Assembly: GCA_964441455.1 (NCBI GenBank)
Contig: CAYTUX010000128.1
Location: forward strand, 1-9,146
DNA: 9,146 nucleotides
Direction of reading: 5' to 3'
Source of the DNA: JAQICX01 sp964441455
GTDB taxonomy: Bacteria; Verrucomicrobiota; Kiritimatiellia; JAQICX01
Made by a program: the position numbers and the translations under genes. The notes beneath the pieces are model-generated. The model had not been told where the DNA came from. It made no database searches and was given only the letters and a program-made list of their open reading frames with translations. How positions within the stretch are numbered: position 1 is the stretch's first letter; every line of letters starts with the position of its first letter. This document shows positions 1 to 7,166 of the stretch, piece by piece.

Positions 1-45
1 TTTAAACAAGAAAATTATTATAATATAAACATTCAAAAAAGCAAA

Positions 46-93
46 GGGTGTGCGATGTCCTGACCCTAAATTGGGTGTGCGATGTCCTGACCC
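46..93. repeat. Two direct copies of a 21-base REP-like element
   Basis: Two identical 21-base copies lie at 46-66 and 73-93, giving a 27-base period. Each begins GGGTGTGC and ends GTCCTGACCC, so the tips GGGT and ACCC can pair. The 6-base spacer TAAATT also lets ACCC of copy 1 pair with GGGT of copy 2. They lie just past the 3' end of the deacetylase gene, in non-coding DNA. I infer that these are REP-like or mobile-element-end sequences served by RAYT-type transposases, because such a transposase lies at the other end of the window and a shorter look-alike lies next to it. Two copies are too few, and the spacer too short, for CRISPR. Confidence 0.75.
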
Positions 94-127
94 TTGTCAA
101 TTAGTTTTTTGATTTTTTTAATCTATC

Positions 128-1042
128 TCACCTTAGAAATCTATCAAGAACCCTATATGGGAAAAGAAATGCAAACCTGAATTTTTCAAACCAATCAAAG
201 TAACCTTGTACTTTTAAAGAAAAATTTTTAACTCCATCTCGTTCTAAAACATTTATGCGAGGTAAAGCCAGCAAGTCCATATCATCTAGATTAATACATG
301 ATACTTTGGTTGTAAAGACATATTTGCAGCCATTTTCCTCACAACAACGTCGATGTTTTTCAGAAAAATCATCTTTTGCTCCATAAGGATAGGCGAAGGA
401 TTCAATAGGTTTGTCGAGAATCTTATTTAGTACATTAAGAGATTGAATAATATCTTTTTCGGAATCTTCTTCAGATAGTTGACTCAATCTTTTGTGACTA
501 TGAGCATGCGAGCAAACAAACATTCCAGCACTATCCAAGTCTAATAATTGCGATTCGTTCATTGGACCATAGTCTTTAGGATCAAGAGGGCTGTCCGACT
601 CAATCCACGGAAAAACAGTCGTTTCTCCGATAAATGATGTCGCTATAAAAAAGAATGCTTTAAAATTATATTTTTTTAATATCGGCAGAACAATTTCTGA
701 ATTATTATAGTAACCATCATCAAAGGTTAAAACAAATGACTTTTCCGGACATTTTTTAGAACCAGCCGCAAGTGCAGAAAGATCTTCCGGAGTTAGAGTT
801 TTGTAACCATTATCATACAGCCATTTCATCTGTTTTTCAAATGTACTTGGCAAAACATTAAAGTTAGCCGAAGCCTTTGGTGAAGTATCTTGACTAACAC
901 TGTGATAAAGTAAGACAGGTATTTTATTATCCATATCTATTTTTTTTAACATGCTTATAAAACGAACAAGGCATGCATAAAATGGATATGGATAATAATA
1001 TCTTTTACGTCTTCGTTCTGAACGGCTCATTTTAGCAACCAT
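128..1042 (-). CDS. Polysaccharide deacetylase family protein (carbohydrate esterase family 4 / NodB fold)
   Basis: Predicted metal-dependent deacetylase of N- or O-acetylated glycans, 304 residues. The NodB signature is clear: motif 1 TFDDGY at residues 106-111 (D108 base, D109 metal ligand), motif 2 SHAHSHKRL at 178-186 with H179 and H183 as metal ligands, and motif 3 FAYPYG at 217-222. Upstream, IPVLLYHSV (41-49) is the usual lead-in of this family. The ATG is supported by AAGGA seven bases upstream, which overlaps the stop codon of the methyltransferase 10 bases away, so the two are probably co-translated. The N-terminus is very basic (RSERRRKR) and is followed by a short aromatic/hydrophobic stretch (about 19-31), with no clear cleavable signal. 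The C-terminal 25 residues are aromatic and basic and may sit on the membrane. The substrate cannot be told; glycan or lipid-linked sugar modification is an inference from the family and the neighbouring methyltransferase. Confidence 0.9.
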   Translation of the reverse strand: MVAKMSRSERRRKRYYYPYPFYACLVRFISMLKKIDMDNKIPVLLYHSVSQDTSPKASANFNVLPSTFEKQMKWLYDNGYKTLTPEDLSALAAGSKKCPEKSFVLTFDDGYYNNSEIVLPILKKYNFKAFFFIATSFIGETTVFPWIESDSPLDPKDYGPMNESQLLDLDSAGMFVCSHAHSHKRLSQLSEEDSEKDIIQSLNVLNKILDKPIESFAYPYGAKDDFSEKHRRCCEENGCKYVFTTKVSCINLDDMDLLALPRINVLERDGVKNFSLKVQGYFDWFEKFRFAFLFPYRVLDRFLR

Positions 1043-1052
1043 CTTTATATCC

Positions 1053-1862
1053 TTATTTTTCTTTTGTACACCTGACCATATAACCTGAAGCCATATATTT
1101 TGATATGGGATTTGAATTCAATACTTCAAGTTTTACTGCAACTGATGCACTGAATCGACCAAGAAAACTCTCCAATGGAACAGGTGTCAAGTAGTAATGA
1201 AAATATCTGAATTCATTCTGCACAAGACCATGTGACTTTAATTCCTTTTTTAACTTAGCTGGACAATGTTTCTTGTACCATATCCCGTTACCATCTTTAA
1301 ACTCCATTCCTTCAAACTTTTTGGAACCAAGTTTTGTTCGAATGTCACTTCTTAAAAATCTAAAAGCATCTACAAGACGATATAAACACCGTTTGTTTCG
1401 AACAACAATCACAAGTGTTCCGCCTGGTTTAAGAATCCTGCTTAATTCTGTAAAAGCCTTATCATCTTTTTGCAAATATTCAATAACAGCAGCACATGTT
1501 ACTGTGTCGAATGTATTATCTTCAAATGGTAAGTTTTCAATGTCACCAATCTGTAATGGCATATTGTCGGAATCAAAACCAGCTTCTTTAATGTTTTTCT
1601 TTGCAAGATTTAACATTTCATCTGAAATATCAATCCCCTGAACATCCGTCCAGCCTTTTTTAAGCATAGGTATCAATGTATAACCAGGACCGCAACCTAT
1701 ATCCACATGTTTTCCTGGTTGCATATCAAACAAATCAATAATATATTTGTTGCGAATATCCTGCATTGGATATATCTTCTTGCTGTCATGCTGTGATGAA
1801 TAAACTTTGGACTCTGTGTTCCAGAAGTTTGCCATCTTTTTAGAATTAAATGCTTTTGGCAT
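1053..1862 (-). CDS. Class I SAM-dependent methyltransferase (UbiE/Methyltransf_11 type)
   Basis: Predicted S-adenosylmethionine-dependent methyltransferase, 269 residues, cytosolic. Motif I VDIGCGPGY is at residues 53-61, the acidic end of strand 2 at D78 (GIDIS), the GDIENLPF segment with D107 follows, then FDTVTCAAVIEYL (118-130) and the post-motif ILKPGG at 143-148. The reading frame could extend nine codons upstream to a TTG at 1889. I chose the ATG at 1862 because AAGGA lies 10 bases before it and within the longer version's own coding sequence. The C-terminal ~110 residues are variable and probably determine the substrate, which cannot be predicted. The gene has its own good promoter (1925-1953) and is followed after 10 bases by the polysaccharide deacetylase. 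A glycan- or lipid-related acceptor is therefore plausible but unproven. Confidence 0.88.
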   Translation of the reverse strand: MPKAFNSKKMANFWNTESKVYSSQHDSKKIYPMQDIRNKYIIDLFDMQPGKHVDIGCGPGYTLIPMLKKGWTDVQGIDISDEMLNLAKKNIKEAGFDSDNMPLQIGDIENLPFEDNTFDTVTCAAVIEYLQKDDKAFTELSRILKPGGTLVIVVRNKRCLYRLVDAFRFLRSDIRTKLGSKKFEGMEFKDGNGIWYKKHCPAKLKKELKSHGLVQNEFRYFHYYLTPVPLESFLGRFSASVAVKLEVLNSNPISKYMASGYMVRCTKEK

Positions 1863-1872
1863 AATATAATGT

Positions 1873-1877
1873 TCCTT
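1873..1877 (-). promoter_or_regulatory. Ribosome binding site that decides the methyltransferase start
   Basis: AAGGA on the minus strand, 10 bases before the ATG at 1862. It lies inside the nine-codon extension that a TTG start at 1889 would give, which argues for the ATG. Confidence 0.6.
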
Positions 1878-1924
1878 TTTAATAATCAATAATCTGAAAT
1901 TTTAGATTCTTTAACAATTAATGT

Positions 1925-1953
1925 ATTTTACATAACATTTTAAAATAAATCAA
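1925..1953 (-). promoter_or_regulatory. Predicted sigma70-type promoter for the methyltransferase-deacetylase pair
   Basis: On the minus strand, TTGATT (1953-1948) and TAAAAT (1930-1925) are separated by exactly 17 bases; they match the -35 and -10 consensus at 4/6 and 5/6. It lies directly after the alkaline phosphatase stop codon and would start RNA near 1918, giving a leader of about 56 bases. The leader contains the near-palindrome AATCTAAAATTTCAGATT (1908-1891), a weak hairpin of unknown meaning. AT-rich DNA makes chance matches common. Confidence 0.5.
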
Positions 1954-1959
1954 TTTTTT

Positions 1960-3372
1960 TTAAATATTATCTGATTTTAACCTTATAAGTTGATTGAGCT
2001 CTTTAAAGATATCGGTGAGATCGCATCCTCCAATAAAAGCATCCTGTCCAACTCCTAATGCCGAAATCTGAACCGGAATACCTGTGTGACCAAATGTTCC
2101 CCATGACAAACCGGCTTGAGCTGCTAAAATTTTACAGCAGGTTATTGCAAGAGGATTGTAGTTTCCATATTCAATCTTTTGTTCACCACTTATTTTATCA
2201 TCACTCATACTGTTTTCATAAGCTCTTTGTAATATTTCCTTCTCTATTTTATTCAAACTGCTAAAACCAAAGATCTCCTGAATAACAGGCATCGCATCTT
2301 CAAAACTAGTATTGTTTTTCTTGAACTCATTCACCTGTTCGCCAAATTTCTGCTGTGTCATTTTTTGATTTTTCAGCAGTTTTAAATCGAGTCTATATGG
2401 GATTCTTCCACTTCCCAAAGCCAATCCACCTGTCTCATGGTCTGCAACTACAATTATTAGTGTTTCTGCGGGATGTTTTTTATAGAACTCATATGCCACA
2501 CCTACAGTTTCATCAAACTCTAAAACCTCATGTATAGTAGCAGCTGCATCATTCTTATGTGAAGCCCAATCAATCTGACCTCCTTCAACCATTATAAAAA
2601 ATCCATTCGGATTGTCCAGCAACTCAACAGCTTTCCTTACAAAATCCACAAGGGTTGTACTATTTGTGGATGTTCTGTCAAGAACAGGCACCATTGCATC
2701 TTCTGTATAAGCCCAAACTTTTCCTGAATCAGGCTTGAGTTCTAATAGTTGTTCCCTATCTGTAGTTATTCTGTAGCCGTGCTCTTTGGCAAAATCAACA
2801 GGAGATTTCCTGCCGGCTGACTTCGATTTAACTTCTCCGGCTGCCGCACCTCCTCCAAAAAAATCAAAATTGCTCTTTGCCAGTTGCATTGAAATATCAT
2901 AATAGCTGTTTCTACTTTCCTGATGTGCATAAAAAACAGCCGGTGTCGCATGGTCAATATTAACACTGGTTATGATGCCTACTTTCATATTATTCTCTTT
3001 GGCAATTTCTGCAATCGTTTTGTATGGTTTTTTATCACTCATATTTAAAGAGACAACGCCTGATTTAACCTTGTGACCGGTTGCCAATGCTGTTCCGGCA
3101 GACGCCGAACCTGTTACAAATGATGACAGACTGTGTGTTGTACATAAACTTTGTACCGGAAATGTATTCATAACGAGTGGATTATCCATTTTGCTGTTTT
3201 TCAAATCATAGCTGCCTGCAGTATCATTCTTGTATATCTCTGCTGCACTTCGATGAGCTACCCCCATCCCATCTCCAATCATCAGAAATATGTATTTTGC
3301 CTTTGCTGTATCGGCTGCACGTAAAGTAAATACCAAAGCAAATATTATTAAAACATTTATAATTTTCTTCAT
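1960..3372 (-). CDS. Alkaline phosphatase, PhoA family, exported
   Basis: Periplasmic phosphomonoesterase, 470 residues, with a Sec signal peptide at about residues 1-20. Against E. coli PhoA the active site is recognisable: D34 (Asp51), nucleophile S89 (Ser102) in TGSASAGTALATG, T143 (Thr155), R154 (Arg166), E263 (Glu322), D268 and H272 (Asp327, His331), D311-H312 (Asp369, His370) and H429 (His412). H141 and W269 occupy the positions of Asp153 and Lys328, the His/Trp pattern known from mammalian-like (His) and several cold-active (Trp) enzymes. The residue before the nucleophile is Gly88 where PhoA has Asp101. ATG start, with AAGGA 12 bases upstream, a long spacing. It lies 88 bases after the solute-binding protein gene with no obvious promoter between them, so it may be read through. 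The family releases phosphate from esters; no Pho-box was identified. Length and ligands are complete, so it should be active. Confidence 0.95.
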   Translation of the reverse strand: MKKIINVLIIFALVFTLRAADTAKAKYIFLMIGDGMGVAHRSAAEIYKNDTAGSYDLKNSKMDNPLVMNTFPVQSLCTTHSLSSFVTGSASAGTALATGHKVKSGVVSLNMSDKKPYKTIAEIAKENNMKVGIITSVNIDHATPAVFYAHQESRNSYYDISMQLAKSNFDFFGGGAAAGEVKSKSAGRKSPVDFAKEHGYRITTDREQLLELKPDSGKVWAYTEDAMVPVLDRTSTNSTTLVDFVRKAVELLDNPNGFFIMVEGGQIDWASHKNDAAATIHEVLEFDETVGVAYEFYKKHPAETLIIVVADHETGGLALGSGRIPYRLDLKLLKNQKMTQQKFGEQVNEFKKNNTSFEDAMPVIQEIFGFSSLNKIEKEILQRAYENSMSDDKISGEQKIEYGNYNPLAITCCKILAAQAGLSWGTFGHTGIPVQISALGVGQDAFIGGCDLTDIFKELNQLIRLKSDNI

Positions 3373-3460
3373 TATTTAATACATTCCTTATTTTTTAATC
3401 TTTCCACATCACAAACGTTCCAAACAATAAAAATATTACAAGAAACTTTATTTTACTATG

Positions 3461-5191
3461 CTAATCTTGTTTTATGTAATAGTACTTTTCCATGCCATAT
3501 GGAAAATCACTTGGTACATAATTTTTTAATCTGCTGTGATAAAGTGTAAAATTCTTGCGATGATATAAATTTATCCATGGAACCTGCTCCATAATATACT
3601 CTGCCATCTCTTTATAACGTCTGGTCCTCTCCGGTGTATCCTGCATGGTTACAACCTCTTCGTACATTGTATCAAATTTCTCATCAGAAAAGTTGGACCG
3701 ATTGGGTCCGGGAGAAACATTTTGAGATATAAACAGTTGTAAAAAATTCTGTGCATCCGGATAATCGGCAATCCATCCTATTCGAAACATCTGCGATTCC
3801 CGATTGGATACTTTGGTTAAAAAACTCGGCCAATTATTGTATTTTGTTTCAACAACTATACCTATCTCTTCCATAAAACTCACAAAAAGATCCGTGGATT
3901 CGCGATGATTCTGGTCTGTGCGACCTAAGTCTAATGATAACCTAAGACGCTGCTTTGTCTTTGGATCAATTCCTTCCGGATATCCCGCATCGATCATAAG
4001 TTGCTTTGCTTTCTCAAGGTTAAATGAATATGGTGGTATTGCTTGAAGAGAACCGGCTATGCCCGGCGGAATAGGACTCTTAGCCATTGCAAGCTTATTG
4101 TTATGAAATTTGTTCCATGCATCAAAATTAAATGCACAACAAATAGCTCTACGCAAATTGATATTTTTCAAAATTGGATCATCCATATTAAATCCTATAT
4201 AAAACACATCAAGACTTGGCATAGCAGCTAACTCAATATCACGCTCTTTTATTATCGGTTTCAAACTTCCATCTGATGTCATAACAGCATCCCAGTAATC
4301 TCGAGGAACATCTCCCAATACGGAAATATCCCCGCTCAAAAACATCAGCCATTTGGTGGAAATATCATCTATAACATATGATACAATTCTGTCAATGTAT
4401 GGCAAATTCTCATTCGCTACTAGTATCTTGCTCTTCATTTCATCAGGTATATCTCTAAATTTTTCTACTCTCCCTGTCTCTTCCCATTTTGGATTGCGAA
4501 TGAATTCGGACATAAAATTTCGTCTCCATTTTCTCAAAATATAAGGACCGGTTCCAACCGGATACTCTTTGAATTTATCTTTATATAAATTTACGGCTTC
4601 CCATGGAACAACTGAAGTATAAGTCATTGCAAGAAACCAGAGAAACTGTGGATATGGTTCTGTAAGAGAAATCTGTAAAGTGCAATCTGTGGCTTTTAAA
4701 CCAGATACATCAATCTGATAATCAGTAGCTTGCTCTGATGTCGATTTATCATAAAAAACATCAAGTCCCTCTATTTTTCCCTTAATGAACATCCAGCCGG
4801 ATGATCCATTTTTAGAATCTGCCAACCTCTTTATGGAATATACAAAATCTTGAGCAGTAACTTTTCGCCCTTTGCCGTCAGGAAAACATTTGTCATCCTG
4901 AAAATATATATTGTCTCTAATCTTAAATGTATACACTAAACCATCTTCAGAGATTTCAGGCATATCCTCGGCAAGATTAGGAATTAATTTGTATGGGCGG
5001 TGGAGATAAGAAAATTGTAATAATCCTTCATATATCCTCGCAACAGCTTTACTTGTGGGAACATCTAAAGCATCAACAGGATCAAAACCTGTTATTCTTA
5101 AACTCTCTGTATAAAATGTGTTATCCGAAAACAAACTTACAACTGTGAATATAAATACAAAACAAGATTTTAAAATATTGTCACTAAACAT
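3461..5191 (-). CDS. ABC transporter solute-binding protein, family 5 (oligopeptide/dipeptide type)
   Basis: Predicted periplasmic binding protein of the DppA/OppA/NikA family, 576 residues, close to the family's usual size. A hydrophobic export signal covers about residues 9-22; there is no convincing lipobox, so a soluble periplasmic protein is likely. The fold markers run in order: LRITGFDPVDALDVPTSKAV near 31-50, ARIYEGLLQF (51-60), LAEDMPEISEDGLVYTFKIR (73-92), VTAQDFVYSIKRL (111-123) and PVGTGPYIL (211-219). LRRAICCAFNFDAW, the PPG segment and WIADYPDAQNFLQLF are in the second half. The ATG overlaps the stop of the preceding 85-codon ORF by 8 bases, which implies translational coupling. 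No permease or ATPase genes are adjacent, so it is an orphan here. It may feed a distant transporter or deliver a ligand to a sensor. The substrate is unknown; peptides are the family default. Confidence 0.93.
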   Translation of the reverse strand: MFSDNILKSCFVFIFTVVSLFSDNTFYTESLRITGFDPVDALDVPTSKAVARIYEGLLQFSYLHRPYKLIPNLAEDMPEISEDGLVYTFKIRDNIYFQDDKCFPDGKGRKVTAQDFVYSIKRLADSKNGSSGWMFIKGKIEGLDVFYDKSTSEQATDYQIDVSGLKATDCTLQISLTEPYPQFLWFLAMTYTSVVPWEAVNLYKDKFKEYPVGTGPYILRKWRRNFMSEFIRNPKWEETGRVEKFRDIPDEMKSKILVANENLPYIDRIVSYVIDDISTKWLMFLSGDISVLGDVPRDYWDAVMTSDGSLKPIIKERDIELAAMPSLDVFYIGFNMDDPILKNINLRRAICCAFNFDAWNKFHNNKLAMAKSPIPPGIAGSLQAIPPYSFNLEKAKQLMIDAGYPEGIDPKTKQRLRLSLDLGRTDQNHRESTDLFVSFMEEIGIVVETKYNNWPSFLTKVSNRESQMFRIGWIADYPDAQNFLQLFISQNVSPGPNRSNFSDEKFDTMYEEVVTMQDTPERTRRYKEMAEYIMEQVPWINLYHRKNFTLYHSRLKNYVPSDFPYGMEKYYYIKQD

Positions 5192-5441
5192 TTTTATGAT
5201 CCAACAAGCTTTTTATTGCATTATATAACTCTATTTTTTTGCATGGTTTTCTGAGACATAAATATAAAGATGGATCTTCATTTGCCAGCTCACTCATCTT
5301 ATCATCACTATATCCGGAACCACCCTGACTGTACTCTTCAAAAATACCAACTCGTAAAACTCGATTTGTATTTGCAAATATACAACATGACATACATATA
5401 AAAATAAGCAATAGTAAAAATATTTTTCTTGTAAACTTCAT
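5184..5441 (-). pseudogene. 85-codon chimeric ORF: exported N-terminus joined to a receiver-domain tail; probable deletion remnant of a hybrid sensor kinase
   Basis: Intact 85-codon frame with two unlike halves. Residues 1-23 are a signal peptide (basic start, long Leu/Ile/Phe core, IFA before N24), then VLRVGIFEEYS (28-38) reads like the first strand of a mature periplasmic sensor or family 3 solute-binding domain. From about G41, SGYSDDKMSELANEDPSLYL, then RKP (64-66) and IELYNAIKSLL (70-80), match the last third of a response-regulator receiver domain: the SGYS turn after strand 4, the invariant Lys-Pro (K65-P66) after strand 5, and helix 5. A receiver tail has no role outside the membrane. 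I infer an in-frame deletion that removed the middle of a hybrid kinase, with the junction near 5321. It begins three bases after the GspJ-like stop (AGAGG 11 bases upstream) and overlaps the solute-binding gene by 8 bases. Alternatives are an assembly artefact or a short secreted protein with chance similarity. Confidence 0.6.
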
Positions 5442-5444
5442 AAA

Positions 5445-6161
5445 CTATTCAACCTCTGGATCATCTGGAACTTTAGCAACTATAGGTATTGAAACAAGCC
5501 TTTTTAATTCCAACGGTGGCTCATCTTCTTTGGCCGACTTTAAAAATAACGTAATTTCAACTAATTCCGGAATGGCATTGCTGTTTTCCCACTCATCCAA
5601 CCATTCTATCTCAAAATTATTACCTGAACCAATCTCATCTTCTAAATTCTGATCTGGATCTTTAACTCTTAAATTAAACCCAAGAGTATCTTTTGATATA
5701 ATAATCGGTTCCACATCTTCTTCCTCATCAAAATCATCTGGTAATCCAACAATCTGCCAGGCCTTTACTGTGGCCGGTAACGAATCTTCATAATCTGAAT
5801 TTTCAGAAAGTGTAAAAACAATTCTATGAGGTGTTTGTGCAAAACTGCTGTTTTTGCCAACCAATGCCGGACCGATCTTTACCCAGCTTATTGAATCCGC
5901 ATAATCCAATCCTTCTCCATTGTCAACAAGTGTAAATCCATAATCAGGACTTCCTGACTTGTTTGGTGTATATGCAGACCTCAAACCTTTAACAAGCTGA
6001 TCCATAACATAATCACCCCTATTCAAACTCTCACTCATCTTGCTGCCGGTCTGCCATGATCGAACAACAACACTAAATGACATAAAGGTTGATGTCAATA
6101 TAAGTGCCATAAGAGAAACTGCTAATAATATTTCTAATAATGTAAAAGCTCTATTATTCAT
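5445..6161 (-). CDS. Type II secretion minor pseudopilin, GspJ-like
   Basis: Prepilin-like protein, 238 residues from the chosen start. MNNRA/FTLLE is a class III signal: short leader, cleavage before F6, Glu at +5 of the mature protein, then a hydrophobic helix to about residue 33. Position after the GspI-like gene and mature size (about 233 residues) fit GspJ, which with GspI and GspK forms the tip of the type II secretion pseudopilus in the inner membrane and periplasm. The rest is very acidic and not obviously conserved. The ATG at 6161 overlaps the preceding stop by 8 bases, with AGAAG six bases upstream. In-frame ATGs at 6167, 6176 and 6203 would lengthen the leader; the short leader fits the three-gene pattern best. 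A type IV pilus-like or other pseudopilin role remains possible. Confidence 0.8.
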   Translation of the reverse strand: MNNRAFTLLEILLAVSLMALILTSTFMSFSVVVRSWQTGSKMSESLNRGDYVMDQLVKGLRSAYTPNKSGSPDYGFTLVDNGEGLDYADSISWVKIGPALVGKNSSFAQTPHRIVFTLSENSDYEDSLPATVKAWQIVGLPDDFDEEEDVEPIIISKDTLGFNLRVKDPDQNLEDEIGSGNNFEIEWLDEWENSNAIPELVEITLFLKSAKEDEPPLELKRLVSIPIVAKVPDDPEVE

Positions 6162-6555
6162 ATGCATCTTCTTCATCTTCTGAAACAAACCATATATATT
6201 CAATATATTCCTCTTTTGCTAAATAACCTTTGTTCTTCCACGAAACGATAGATCGAACAAGATAAAGATTGTCTTCATCATCATCGTCCTCAACAATTCT
6301 TTCAAATGAAAATCCGTTGTCATCTGATTCTAAACCTACTTCAATATCTTCTATCTCTTCAATGGTCTCGTACAAAATTGGATGCTCTAATTGCTTTGTT
6401 TGTAGAATCCATCTGGCTGTCTGATAATCTCTGGCTGCAGTCATAACAGCAATACACCTTGAACTGGCAATCAATAATGCCGTCATTGATATGGATAAAA
6501 TAATAACAGCCATCAAAACTTCTATTAAGGTCAACCCTTTGTTACTACTCTTCAT
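6154..6555 (-). CDS. Type II secretion minor pseudopilin, GspI-like
   Basis: Small prepilin, 133 residues. MKSSNKG/LTLIEVLMAVIIL shows the canonical Gly at -1 and Glu at +5, followed by a hydrophobic helix to about residue 25. The size and the segment ARDYQTARWILQTKQ after the helix fit GspI, whose N-terminal helix packs with GspJ and GspK at the pseudopilus tip. The C-terminal half is rich in Asp and Glu, including DDDDED. The start is the ATG at 6555, with GGAG seven bases upstream; the frame runs five codons further up, but that version places extra residues before the leader. It overlaps the GspH-like gene by 11 bases and the GspJ-like gene by 8, so the three are translationally coupled. 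Confidence 0.82.
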   Translation of the reverse strand: MKSSNKGLTLIEVLMAVIILSISMTALLIASSRCIAVMTAARDYQTARWILQTKQLEHPILYETIEEIEDIEVGLESDDNGFSFERIVEDDDDEDNLYLVRSIVSWKNKGYLAKEEYIEYIWFVSEDEEDAYE

Positions 6556-7156
6556 AAGTTGTCTCCACAAAACCTAGTGCATCAACTGCCATGGTGGCTG
6601 ACTGCCCAATATCACTATCATGTTTCAATACAACTGTATAAGGTTCACAACGTCCGTTTGTGTAATATACAACCCGACAAACACCCTCCCTGTAAACACC
6701 AAAAGCATCATCAGCCAAAACAGAAACACCAATATCAACTCTATCAAAAACTATTCCATCCTCCAGTTTCCTCTCAACTGCATCAATTCCCTCAAGTTGT
6801 TCACCTTTTGTACTGCTTTCAGCCTCTTTAGGAATAATTGTTTCAAAACCACCCATATCATTTTCCTCAAAATCAACAAATCCATCCTCTACAAATGCAT
6901 CTTTAGAAATAGTTTCAGAACCGGCAAAATCAACAGATATAATGTTTTTTTCAAAATCAAAAATAACTGCTGTATCCCGCTGCCTTAATACCGCAATACT
7001 CTTAGCATATTTGCCCGCAAGAATAACAGACTTCACAGATAATCGCATCCTGTTCCCTTTCATAAAAACAGAAAAATTGGGTACAATTACAGCAGCCACA
7101 ATGCCTAAAACCATAACGACAACCATCAATTCTATTAATGTAAAAGCTTTTTTCAT
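6545..7156 (-). CDS. Type II secretion minor pseudopilin, GspH/FimT-like
   Basis: Prepilin of 203 residues. MKKA/FTLIELMVVVMVLGIV has Ala at -1, Glu at +5 and a hydrophobic helix to about residue 25. The following LAGKYAKSIAVLRQRDTAVI (46-65) is the GspH/FimT pattern of a helix leading into the first beta strand. VVYYTNGRCEPYTVVL near the C-terminus recalls the final GspH strands. About 60 acidic residues' worth of loop (roughly 78-130) is unusual and Glu/Asp-rich. The ATG at 7156 is preceded by AGG nine bases upstream, which overlaps the stop of the phosphoesterase gene 10 bases away; the frame extends 22 codons upstream into that gene, but this would bury the prepilin signal. Predicted to be processed by a GspO/PilD peptidase encoded elsewhere. 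Confidence 0.83.
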   Translation of the reverse strand: MKKAFTLIELMVVVMVLGIVAAVIVPNFSVFMKGNRMRLSVKSVILAGKYAKSIAVLRQRDTAVIFDFEKNIISVDFAGSETISKDAFVEDGFVDFEENDMGGFETIIPKEAESSTKGEQLEGIDAVERKLEDGIVFDRVDIGVSVLADDAFGVYREGVCRVVYYTNGRCEPYTVVLKHDSDIGQSATMAVDALGFVETTYEE

Positions 7157-7166
7157 GAAAATAAAC

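Noticed and set aside
46..93. A mini CRISPR array
   Set aside because: There are only two repeats, the spacer is 6 bases, and no cas genes are present.
1273..1641. Plus-strand ORF of 122 codons
   Set aside because: It lies opposite the methyltransferase, whose motifs are clear, and its translation is compositionally odd with no recognisable domain.
1891..1908. Terminator after the alkaline phosphatase gene
   Set aside because: The near-palindrome is AT-rich, contains a wobble pair and is not followed by a T run on the minus strand; it also lies downstream of a likely promoter.
2766..2966. Minus-strand ORF of 66 codons
   Set aside because: It lies entirely inside the alkaline phosphatase gene in another frame.
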